In this document: positions 19,678 to 27,081 of the stretch, in pieces
How positions within the stretch are numbered: the stretch's first letter is position 1
Layout: each line of letters starts with the position of its first letter
Source: an uncultured bacterium
GTDB taxonomy: Bacteria; Planctomycetota; UBA1135; GCA-002686595
Length of the DNA: 45,874 nucleotides
Direction: 5' to 3'
NCBI GenBank assembly: GCA_938083085.1
Contig: CALLKX010000103.1
Coordinates: 1 to 45,874, forward strand
Position numbers and translations under genes: made by a program
Notes under the pieces: generated by a model
Databases searched by the model: none
Told to the model about the DNA's origin: nothing
The model's input: the letters and a program-made list of their open reading frames with translations, nothing else

Positions 19678-22109
19678 CCCCAGGGGGACCGCGCCTCACG
19701 GGAGGGCATCGACCCGAGGACCCGGCCCGCCAGCGCTCGACCGGCGAGCCACGCCCCCTGGATCTTGGAGCCGTTCAGCCAGTCCCCAGCGACGCCCAGT
19801 CCAACCTCTGCGTCCAGGGCCGCTCCGTCCGAACGGGGCGGGTTCGCCGCGCTAAAGAGCCACCGCATTCGGGCGCTGTGCAGGGCTCCGGGGAGCGCGA
19901 CGCCCGTGGCCTCGCCGAGGGCAGTGAGGAGCTCGTCGACGACCTCCTCCTCGCTCGCCTCAAAGTGCGCACGGGACCAGTCGGGGCTTCCGTGGAGGAC
20001 CCACGCCTCCGCGTCCGGCCGACCCGGCTTGGAGCTGTTCCGGCAGATCCAGGACAGGGGCCCCTGATTCACGAAGGCCCCGTCGAAGGGCACGCTGAGG
20101 GGAGCGTCGAAGGCGACCATGACCGCCACGCAGGGGTCCATCTCAACGGACTCTGCCAGGCGCTGGAGGCGCGGTGATGGTCCCAGCAGCGGCGCGGCCT
20201 GCGCGGGGGGCGTCGTCACGAGCACGAGGTCGAAGTCGCCAAGGTCGCGGCCGTCCTCAAGGGCGACGCGCCAGCGTCCGTGGTCTCGATCAAGGGCGGT
20301 GACCCGGCTCCCGCAGCGCACGTCCAGGTCCCGCGCCGTTCGCCGCGCCATGGCGTTCATGCCAGGGACGCCGACGAATCGCAGGTCCCCCTCCCCCGCC
20401 GCGCGCGCCTGCGGCTCCGCCGGCGAATCGATGACGGCGAGCCGGCCTTCCCAGGGTTCAACCAAGCCCTCCTCGACCCACATGTCCACCACGCGCCGAA
20501 AGCGCGGGTCCCTCGCTGTGAAGTACTGGGCGCCGTGATCGAAGGCGAAGGGGTCCGCCCGGCGAGTGGAGGCTCTCCCTCCCACGCCGCGCCCCTTGTC
20601 GAGCACCACCACCTCGTGTCCCGCCTCGCCCAGGGCCTCGGCCGCAGCCAGGCCGCAAAGGCCCGCTCCAATAACGGCGACCCTCCTCTTCGGCGCGGCC
20701 GGCGCGGAAGCCCGCGCGCCATACCGCTCCACATCAAGGCGGGAGGCGTGCACCTCCGTGGAGCGACCACGGAGCTCGCCCGTGACCGGCTCCGCCGGTG
20801 GAAACGGCCGATCGAATTGCCCCATGCACCACAGGAGCCCGCCGTAGGAGGAGGGATCCCTCCCGTCGATCGCGTAGCGATGGTTCAGGTCGATGAGCCG
20901 CTCGAGCGCCGCCTCGGGGGACGCAGACCAGGGGATGATGGCCTTGCCCCAGGTCATCCGAAGGTTGTTGTGGAGTTCACCGTGCCGCAGCAGCGACCGT
21001 TGCGCCGCGTCCCAGAGTTCGTCGCCCGTGCGCGCCCCGGCGAGGTCGAGCGTGGAGCGGGCCCCCGGCCGAGGGTCCCCGCGGTGCTCGTCGAGGGTCT
21101 CGCGAGCCCACTCCGGGACCGCGGCGAGGGAGTCGAGGTCCACGCCAGCGTGGTGGCAGAAGTGCCAGGCCACCTCACGCCAGACGAGGAGCTCATCCAG
21201 GAACTTGTCCGCCCCAGCGCCGCCAATCGCGACGCACTCCCGGGCGACCGTGAGGGGCGAGAGCATGCCGAAGTGAAAGTAGGCCGAGAGCCTCGAGACG
21301 CCCGGTCGGAGGGCGTCGTTGCGGTCACGGGCGTAGCGGGCAAGGCGCTCATCCCGAAAGGCCTCCCACCGCGCCGACGCCGCGCGCGCTCCGCCGGCGG
21401 TGTGCGGTACAGGCCCGATGCCGTGGTCCACCTCGCAGGCCGCCACGAGCTCAGCGATGCGCCCAGCGGCGCCCTCCGAGCGGAGATCGAGGGGCTCGAA
21501 GCCGAGCTCTCCAGTGAAGCGCGCCGGGGCGGGCTGCTCCTCGGGCTCCCACCCGAGCCAGGCGTTGCGCGCTTTCTTGGTCGCCTTCTTGAAGGCGAAG
21601 GCCCGCTCGTAGCCCTTGCTAGTTGCGGTCAGCGGGACGACACAGGAGGCGTCCACCTCCACCACCGGCGCCTCCGTGGCGCTGACCAGCGCGGCGGTCC
21701 ACGTGGTGAGAGGCGCGACGGGCGCCGCGTCACAGAAGACGACCGCGGCCCGGCTCGCGAGCTGACGCAGGGCCGGTTGCTGGTGGCCCGGCCGACGGAG
21801 GTGGAATGCGTAACCAATACCCCGCGTCTCAAGGTCGGCGGCCAGGTCCTGCGCGCCCTCAAGGACAAAGGTCCACAGCCGGTCCGAGGCATAGGGGTGC
21901 CGGTCATCGAGCCCCTGATAGACGAGGAGCGGTAGGCCCAGTCCGTTGGCGACCGCGCACGCAGCCTCGAGCGCGGGGTTGGACGCCGCCCTCATGGCAG
22001 AGCGAATCCAGAGCAACACGATCTCGCCATCTGCCCGGGGCGTCACATCGAGACTGAGGCAGCGCTGGCTGAGGTCCTCAGGGAGCAGCCGTTGGAGATC
22101 CGTCGTCAT
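19674..22109 (-). CDS. Class II-like photolyase fused to renalase-like FAD oxidoreductase
   Basis: This two-enzyme fusion has 811 residues from the ATG at 22109. Residues about 15-455 form a deoxyribodipyrimidine photolyase. FHFGMLSP, WREVAWHF and the C-terminal FAD/DNA-binding block LWDAAQ ... GELHNNLRMTWGK ... DGRDPSSYGGLLWC are closer to class II CPD photolyases than to class I. Residues about 475-811 form a separate FAD/NAD(P)-binding protein: dinucleotide motif VIGAGLCG (479-486), GRGVGGRAST, DHGAQYF, and a C-terminal GDWLNGSKIQGAWLAG. This resembles the predicted oxidoreductases of COG3380 and renalase. It is first in the operon and overlaps the exonuclease gene. The reading frame continues upstream of 22109, but those codons are unlike coding sequence. 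Photorepair is well supported; the oxidase partner's role is unknown. Confidence 0.88.
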   Translation of the reverse strand: MTTDLQRLLPEDLSQRCLSLDVTPRADGEIVLLWIRSAMRAASNPALEAACAVANGLGLPLLVYQGLDDRHPYASDRLWTFVLEGAQDLAADLETRGIGYAFHLRRPGHQQPALRQLASRAAVVFCDAAPVAPLTTWTAALVSATEAPVVEVDASCVVPLTATSKGYERAFAFKKATKKARNAWLGWEPEEQPAPARFTGELGFEPLDLRSEGAAGRIAELVAACEVDHGIGPVPHTAGGARAASARWEAFRDERLARYARDRNDALRPGVSRLSAYFHFGMLSPLTVARECVAIGGAGADKFLDELLVWREVAWHFCHHAGVDLDSLAAVPEWARETLDEHRGDPRPGARSTLDLAGARTGDELWDAAQRSLLRHGELHNNLRMTWGKAIIPWSASPEAALERLIDLNHRYAIDGRDPSSYGGLLWCMGQFDRPFPPAEPVTGELRGRSTEVHASRLDVERYGARASAPAAPKRRVAVIGAGLCGLAAAEALGEAGHEVVVLDKGRGVGGRASTRRADPFAFDHGAQYFTARDPRFRRVVDMWVEEGLVEPWEGRLAVIDSPAEPQARAAGEGDLRFVGVPGMNAMARRTARDLDVRCGSRVTALDRDHGRWRVALEDGRDLGDFDLVLVTTPPAQAAPLLGPSPRLQRLAESVEMDPCVAVMVAFDAPLSVPFDGAFVNQGPLSWICRNSSKPGRPDAEAWVLHGSPDWSRAHFEASEEEVVDELLTALGEATGVALPGALHSARMRWLFSAANPPRSDGAALDAEVGLGVAGDWLNGSKIQGAWLAGRALAGRVLGSMPSREARSPWG

Positions 22110-22281
22110 GTAGGGGAATTCGCCAACGGTTCCCGGGGCGATGCACGAACCAGGGCCCCTGCCCAAGTCCTCAGGGGATCTCCCCGATGCCTGCGCCGTA
22201 GTTCCCGCAATTGCGCCGCGGAGCCCTCGACGCGAGGCTTGAGGGTAGGGGCTTGGCTTAGCGGCTCCGCCTCCCCCGCCC

Positions 22282-22872
22282 ATGTCGGACCTCAAGCGAT
22301 CCCAGACCCAAGAGCTCCTGCGTCTCAGCGCTGCAGGTGACGAGCGCTCGCGCCAAGAGCTCACCGGCGTCGTCATGCGCAGGCTCTCCAGCGAGCGAGG
22401 GCGTCTCGCGCCGAACCCGGGTCCGGCCCCCGCTGAGCCTCTCGAATCGACCTGCCTCGACCTCGTCGCCGCCGCCAAGGAGCTGTCCCTGGATATCCTC
22501 GGCGAACCGATGGCTCACGAGCTCCAGGCCGAGCTCCTCTGCGGTGTGGCCCGCGCGATTGAGGAGCTGCTCGGCACCACGGGAGCCCAGGGCTCCCCCA
22601 TGGCGCCGGCGATTCTGCTCTCTCCACTTCAACCCGGAGCCGGGAGGGTGCGGGTGAGCACCCCGGAGCTCGGTGATGCCCTCAGCCGGATGAAGCAGCT
22701 CCAAGGGAAGGACACCTTGCTCGCGATCCTCTGCCTCGTCCTCGACCAGAGCGTGGACGAAGCGGCCCGCGCGATCCAGCGGCCGGCGGACCTCGCGGAG
22801 CTCGAATGGACCGTCGCCCGGGAGTGGTTGGACCGTGAGCTCGACCTCTCGGCGAGAGCGACCGGCGCCTGA
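22282..22872 (+). CDS. Divergent ECF-type sigma-factor-like protein
   Basis: The 196 residues resemble ECF sigma factors of the type common in Acidobacteria and Planctomycetes (TIGR02999-like). A region-2-like start has ELLRLSAAGDERSRQEL, followed by a CLDLVAAA segment. A region-4-like end has DALSRMKQLQGKDTLLA ... SVDEAARAIQRPADLAELEWTVAREWLDREL. The match is weak: the usual HEAYLRL motif of region 2 is replaced, so it may be a degenerate sigma factor or a regulator built from the same fold. It is divergent from the repair operon across a 172-base gap that should hold both promoters, which makes it a candidate regulator, by inference only. Confidence 0.6.
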   Translation: MSDLKRSQTQELLRLSAAGDERSRQELTGVVMRRLSSERGRLAPNPGPAPAEPLESTCLDLVAAAKELSLDILGEPMAHELQAELLCGVARAIEELLGTTGAQGSPMAPAILLSPLQPGAGRVRVSTPELGDALSRMKQLQGKDTLLAILCLVLDQSVDEAARAIQRPADLAELEWTVAREWLDRELDLSARATGA

Positions 22873-22957
22873 GGAGGCCCGCGACGGCGAGGTCCGGGAT
22901 CACGACTCCTCTTGGACGGCAGGGACCCTGGCGTTGCCACGCCGTACAGTGGCGCCC

Positions 22958-23797
22958 ATGAGGGCTCTCCCAGGTGAATACAAGGCGCGCTTCGACCGGG
23001 ACGGCTACGTCATCCTGGAGGACGCAGTCGAAAGGGCGACCCTGGAGACGCTCAAGGGTGCCATCGCAGAACACGTGGCAGCCCATGACCACGAGGCCAG
23101 CCGGGCCGTCTTCCGGACCGATGACCAGGACGCCGGCCGCGAGGAGACCTTCTTCGCCTCTGCGAGGGGGATTCAGGCCTTCCTTGAGGCAGAGGCCCTC
23201 GATGAGGAGGGCTCTCTCAGCGCGCCCCGTGACCGCTGCTTCAACAAGATCGGGCACGCGCTCCACGACCTCGACCCTCGGTTCGAGGCGCTCGCGAGGA
23301 GCGAGGTCGTGAAGGACGCCTTCGCTGTGGGCGGCCTCGAATACCCGCGGCTCGTGCAGAGCATGGTGATCTTCAAGCCAGCGGGTATTGGCGGCGAGGT
23401 CCGCTGGCATCAGGACGCCAGCTACCTCCTGACCGAGCCGCAGCGCGTGGTGGGTCTATGGGTCGCCCTCGAGGACGCCGACCGGACCAACGGTTGCCTG
23501 TGGATGGCGCCGGGGTCGCATCGGGCACCGCTGCGGGAGCGCTACGAGGTCGATTGGGGCTCCAGGGATGGGACCCTCCACGACCTGGACTCCACGCCCT
23601 GGCCCGACGAGGCCCTGCCCCTCGAGGTCCGGGCGGGGTCAATGGTGGTATTCCATGACCACATTCCCCACCGCTCCGAGGCGAACCGCAGCGCGCGTTC
23701 CCGGGTCGCCGTGACGCTCCACGCCCACGAGGCGGGCGCGGCGTGGGCGCCCGAGAACTGGCTCCAGCGAGGCTCGCTGCCCGACTTTGACCTGTGA
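22958..23797 (+). CDS. Phytanoyl-CoA dioxygenase (PhyH) family protein
   Basis: This is a predicted Fe(II)/2-oxoglutarate-dependent oxygenase. From the ATG at 22958 it has 279 residues. It shows the opening FDRDGYVILED typical of PhyH proteins, metal-binding His151 and Asp153 in WHQDASY, and the distal His238 in IPHRSEAN. A following Arg (about 249) is suited to bind 2-oxoglutarate. WVALEDADRTNGCLWMAPGSH is the conserved core strand region. The substrate cannot be read from the sequence. The gene lies 85 bases after the ECF-like gene on the same strand, and its stop is followed by a hairpin facing the convergent permease gene. The frame is open upstream to 22835 but that overlaps the preceding gene. 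Confidence 0.87.
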   Translation: MRALPGEYKARFDRDGYVILEDAVERATLETLKGAIAEHVAAHDHEASRAVFRTDDQDAGREETFFASARGIQAFLEAEALDEEGSLSAPRDRCFNKIGHALHDLDPRFEALARSEVVKDAFAVGGLEYPRLVQSMVIFKPAGIGGEVRWHQDASYLLTEPQRVVGLWVALEDADRTNGCLWMAPGSHRAPLRERYEVDWGSRDGTLHDLDSTPWPDEALPLEVRAGSMVVFHDHIPHRSEANRSARSRVAVTLHAHEAGAAWAPENWLQRGSLPDFDL

Positions 23798-23798
23798 T

Positions 23799-23820
23799 CC
23801 GCCCGCCGTCCCACGGGCGG
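23799..23820. terminator. Bidirectional terminator hairpin
   Basis: CCGCCCG (23799-23805) pairs perfectly with CGGGCGG (23814-23820). The loop contains a possible inner CCGT/ACGG pairing. It occupies almost the whole 30-base space between the convergent dioxygenase and permease stops, the expected place for a shared terminator. There is no T-tract. Confidence 0.6.
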
Positions 23821-23827
23821 GGCGGCC

Positions 23828-25930
23828 TCAGACCGCGCGCGGTTCGCCGAAGCGAGCGTAGAGCTCGCTGATCGGCTCGGGCTCGCCGATGATGAGGAGC
23901 CGATCGCCGCTCAGCAGCACGGTCTCCCCCCGCGGCACCAGGGTTCGTCCGGCGCGGCGGACCGCGACCACGAGGCACTCCTCGGGCAGGCCGAGCTCAC
24001 GGACGCGGAGGCCAGCGAGCGCCTCTGCAGGGCTCCCCGGGTTCAACTCGATGGAGATGTAGCGCTCGTTGCGCAGGAAGATCTCCCGCAGCTGCACCTC
24101 ATTCGTCGCGCCGAGCCACTCATCGATGAAGCGGTCCTCGTCGATCCGACTGGCTAGCTGCGCGAGCATGCGTAGGTGCTGGCTCGGGTCGCCCGCTGGG
24201 CTAACCAGGAAGAACACCGCGTGGACACAGTCCGCGATGGTCTGATGGCCGAAGACGTCGCCGGCTTCAATCGTGAGGCCCTCTCGGCTCCGCCCGAGAA
24301 CGAGGAACGGGCGATCAAGTCCCTCGAGGTGCATGTGCGGCAGCGCGACCCCCTTGGACACCGGAGTCGCGCCGGTCTTGGTCCCCTCCGTGAAGCCGTC
24401 AACGAAGGTCTGCGCCTCCGTCCCGGTCTTCGCGTGTAGCGCGCTGGCCGCACGGCCAACGAGCAGGTCAAAGCCCTCGTCCGCGCCCAGCTCGACCACC
24501 GAGGCGGTGACCACCACCTCGTCGAACGGGTCGTCATCCCGGAGCCCCTTCTGCTTGAGGATCCCTCGTAGCTCGGAGTCCAGGTCCTCGTGACGCTGTT
24601 CACCGAGCCGCGCGAACACGTGGAACACCGCGCCGCGGCGCTCCACCCGCCCCTTGGCGTACGTCCAATACCAGGCGATCCCACCCGCGACCAGCCCGAG
24701 GCTGAAGAGGGTCGGCATGAGCCCCATGGCGGCGATCAGGAAGAACGGAGCGAAGATCCCGAACAGCGGAAGCCAAGGATAAAGCGGCGTCCGGAAGCCA
24801 GGGTCATAGGAGCTGAGGCCGCTCTCACGCATCACGATGACGGCGAGGCATTCGAGAGCGAAGATGAAGAGCTGAAAGGAGCTGGCCAGCTTCGCGATCC
24901 CGAGGGGATCGAGGAAGATGACGACCGCGATCACGACGCCGGCGCTGAGGGCGATCGAGCGAGTCGGCGTCCCTCTGCTGCCGAGGCGCGCGAGCCCGGG
25001 AGGCAGCAGGCTGTCGCCGGCCATCGCCATCGGGTATCGGGACGCGCTCAGGATCCCGGCATTGGCCACCGAGAAGAACGCGAGCACCGCCGCGAGGGTG
25101 ATCACGGCCATCCCAGCCTTGCCGGCGATGACCTCCGCCGCCAACGCCATGGGGGTCTCGCTGCCGCTGAGCTCCTCCATCGGGACCACGCCGACCATCA
25201 CGGACGTGGTGACGAGGTAGATCACCACCGCCGTGAGCATCGAGAGGAAGACCGCTCGTGGCAGGGTCCGCTCTGGGTCCTTGATCTCCTCCGCGACGCT
25301 GATGACCTTCGTCACCCCGACATAGGAGATGTACACCGTGCCGGCGGTGGCGATGATCGCGTCAGGCCCCGAGTCGAAGAAGCCGCTGAACGCAGCGACG
25401 TCGATCTCAGGAAGCCCGAGTACGGAGAAGGCCGTGAGGATGATCATCAGCCCCCCGACCAGCAGCCGCTGGAACACCGCGGTCTTCTTGGCCCCCAGCA
25501 CGTTGACCACCGCGAAGAGGAGCGCGAAGCCCACGGCGATGGACTTGGTCAGCAGCGGGCTAGGCTCGAGGTAGAGCGACACGTACGCCCCCAGCCCGAC
25601 CAGGGCGAAGGACGTCTTGAGGATCAGCGCCAGCCAGGTTCCGATCCCTCCCACCGTCCCCGCGAGGGGCCCGAGGCTGCGGTCCAGGAAGTAGTAGGTG
25701 CCGCCGGCCTTCGGCATCGCCGTCGCCAGCTCGACCTTGCAGAGGACCGCCGGGACCAGCGGGATCGCCGCGATCAGGTAGCAGAGGGTGATCGCAACGC
25801 CGGCCTGACCGGCGGCAATCCCCGGCAGCAGGAAGAGGCCCGCCGAGAGCGTGGCCCCCGTCGCCAGGGCGTACACATCAAGCAGCCGCAGCTCCTTCGT
25901 GAGCTTGACCGTTTCACCGCTCTGTGCCAT
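23828..25930 (-). CDS. APC-family permease with PTS EIIA-like and TrkA_C domains
   Basis: This is a predicted amino-acid/cation transporter of the inner membrane with cytoplasmic regulatory domains. Of 700 residues, about 15-425 form an APC permease with about 12 transmembrane helices and the TM1 break GATLSAGLFLLPG. Residues about 445-610 resemble a PTS EIIA (fructose/mannitol-type) domain, with the phosphorylatable-type His532 in KGVALPHMH. Residues about 625-697 are a TrkA_C/RCK_C ligand-binding domain (LRVRELGLPEECLVVAVRR ... GDRLLIIGE). The design suggests transport gated by phosphorylation state and a small ligand. It is downstream of the stress protein and pgi genes but separated by a 257-base gap with a strong hairpin. 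Confidence 0.85.
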   Translation of the reverse strand: MAQSGETVKLTKELRLLDVYALATGATLSAGLFLLPGIAAGQAGVAITLCYLIAAIPLVPAVLCKVELATAMPKAGGTYYFLDRSLGPLAGTVGGIGTWLALILKTSFALVGLGAYVSLYLEPSPLLTKSIAVGFALLFAVVNVLGAKKTAVFQRLLVGGLMIILTAFSVLGLPEIDVAAFSGFFDSGPDAIIATAGTVYISYVGVTKVISVAEEIKDPERTLPRAVFLSMLTAVVIYLVTTSVMVGVVPMEELSGSETPMALAAEVIAGKAGMAVITLAAVLAFFSVANAGILSASRYPMAMAGDSLLPPGLARLGSRGTPTRSIALSAGVVIAVVIFLDPLGIAKLASSFQLFIFALECLAVIVMRESGLSSYDPGFRTPLYPWLPLFGIFAPFFLIAAMGLMPTLFSLGLVAGGIAWYWTYAKGRVERRGAVFHVFARLGEQRHEDLDSELRGILKQKGLRDDDPFDEVVVTASVVELGADEGFDLLVGRAASALHAKTGTEAQTFVDGFTEGTKTGATPVSKGVALPHMHLEGLDRPFLVLGRSREGLTIEAGDVFGHQTIADCVHAVFFLVSPAGDPSQHLRMLAQLASRIDEDRFIDEWLGATNEVQLREIFLRNERYISIELNPGSPAEALAGLRVRELGLPEECLVVAVRRAGRTLVPRGETVLLSGDRLLIIGEPEPISELYARFGEPRAV

Positions 25931-26057
25931 TGGGGCGAGGTTAGCGACTCACCCCAGCTCCCCCACCATCCGAACCGGGTTCAACGGCCTCTTCGGGGCT
26001 CGGAACACGTCGGGCCACGGCCCCTCTCCGGTCGCAGCGACGACCGGGACGCTGGAT

Positions 26058-26095
26058 CCCTGGGAGCGCTCGGTCACCCGAGCGTGGGCCCAGGG
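26058..26095. terminator. Long hairpin between usp and permease genes
   Basis: Two nested perfect arms pair: CCCTGGG (26058-26064) with CCCAGGG (26089-26095), and CGCTCGG (26067-26073) with CCGAGCG (26078-26084). They enclose a TCAC loop with a small internal bulge. It lies 93 bases after the universal stress protein stop and 128 bases before the permease start, reading on the minus strand. No T-run follows. It could terminate the pgi-usp transcript or act as a 5'-leader structure for the permease. Confidence 0.5.
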
Positions 26096-26163
26096 GAGAG
26101 GACCCCCTCGGGCTACGGTCGCCGGAGACGCGGCGCCCTCACAGCGGAGAACTCCTCAGCGCA

Positions 26164-26197
26164 GGGTCCATCAGGACACAGGGTCCATCAGGACACA
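26164..26197. repeat. 17-bp tandem duplication at the usp stop codon
   Basis: GGGTCCATCAGGACACA occurs twice in perfect tandem (26164-26180 and 26181-26197). The second copy holds the stop codon of the universal stress protein gene; the first lies just beyond it. A duplication here leaves the protein unchanged. Confidence 0.85.
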
Positions 26198-27078
26198 GGG
26201 CAGACAAAGTCCTTGGGCTTGAAGCAGAGGATCGACTCCTCTGCCTGTGGCAAGACGCGCTCGGCGATGGTGCCCACATCGAATCCGGGGCGCCCCCCCT
26301 TGGAGAGGCTCCCCATCACGAGCACATCCGGGCGCTCTTGCTCGACCTTCTCGAGGATCTGTACGTGGGGATCTCCCCGCTCCAGGTGCAGGGTCGGGTC
26401 CACGTCGAGGACATCAGCCTGCCGCTCGAGCGAGGCGAGGGCCCGTGTACGGGCCTCGTCGACCCGCGCCGCATAGTCATCCTCCGAGAGGTCCGCGGCG
26501 GCCCGCTGCTCCGCCCACGTCAGATTCCAGGCGTGCAGCATGTGAAGCTCACCGGCGGACTGCGCCGCGAGCCAGGCAGACGCCGAGAGGAGGTCGTCGC
26601 TCACCGGTGAGAAGTCCGTGCACGCGAGCACGTGGCGGTGATTCAGGTCATGGTCCGGATTGACGAGCCACACGGGCGCCGGGCACTTCCGGAGGAGCTT
26701 CACCGCGGTGCTGCCGATCTGGCGCCGACCTCGATCCGCCACAGAGCGCTTGCCAGCCAGCACGAGCTCCGCGCCGTCATCGATCGCCGCCCTGCAGAGC
26801 GCGAGCCACGGGTAGTCCTCGGCGATCCGGATCGACGCGCTGGCGCCGTCCGCCTCGACGAGCTCCCGGAGCTGCTCCAGCTCCTCGGTGGCCTTGACGG
26901 CGAGCTCCACTGGCCCGCTCCCGTCCTCGGCCCACGCGGCGTGGAGGAGGGTGACCTGGGCGCCGGTGCGAGACGCGAGCCAAGCAGCCTGCCGGGCCGC
27001 CCGCACCGACCCGACGTCGGGGACGCCGGTTCGGGGATGGAGCCCAACCCCGGTCACGATCTTCTGGATGGTCTCCAA
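26188..27078 (-). CDS. Tandem-domain universal stress protein
   Basis: This is a UspA-superfamily protein with two domains (about residues 1-140 and 145-290), like UspE. Each half has the alpha/beta nucleotide-binding fold: ITLLHA-like beta strands (VTLLHA, LHMLHA), ELVLAGKRS in the first half and DVLVMGSLSKGGRPGFDVGTIAERVL in the second, close to the G-2X-G-9X-G(S/T) ATP-binding motif. The start is TTG at 27078, only three bases after the pgi stop, so it is co-transcribed with pgi. No ATG is found near the N-terminus; a GTG a few codons in is an alternative. It probably acts in stress or energy sensing, and the pgi link points to carbon metabolism. Confidence 0.85.
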   Translation of the reverse strand: METIQKIVTGVGLHPRTGVPDVGSVRAARQAAWLASRTGAQVTLLHAAWAEDGSGPVELAVKATEELEQLRELVEADGASASIRIAEDYPWLALCRAAIDDGAELVLAGKRSVADRGRRQIGSTAVKLLRKCPAPVWLVNPDHDLNHRHVLACTDFSPVSDDLLSASAWLAAQSAGELHMLHAWNLTWAEQRAAADLSEDDYAARVDEARTRALASLERQADVLDVDPTLHLERGDPHVQILEKVEQERPDVLVMGSLSKGGRPGFDVGTIAERVLPQAEESILCFKPKDFVCPVS

Positions 27079-27081
27079 GGG

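Noticed and set aside
22110..22478. N-terminal extension of the photolyase fusion
   Set aside because: The frame is open, but these codons are Arg/Ser/Gly-rich noise overlapping the divergent ECF-like gene; the ATG at 22109 fits the domain start.
24590..26476. 628-codon plus-strand frame opposite the permease
   Set aside because: Its product is composed of Arg/His/Glu/Asp runs with no fold, and the minus strand holds a clear transporter.
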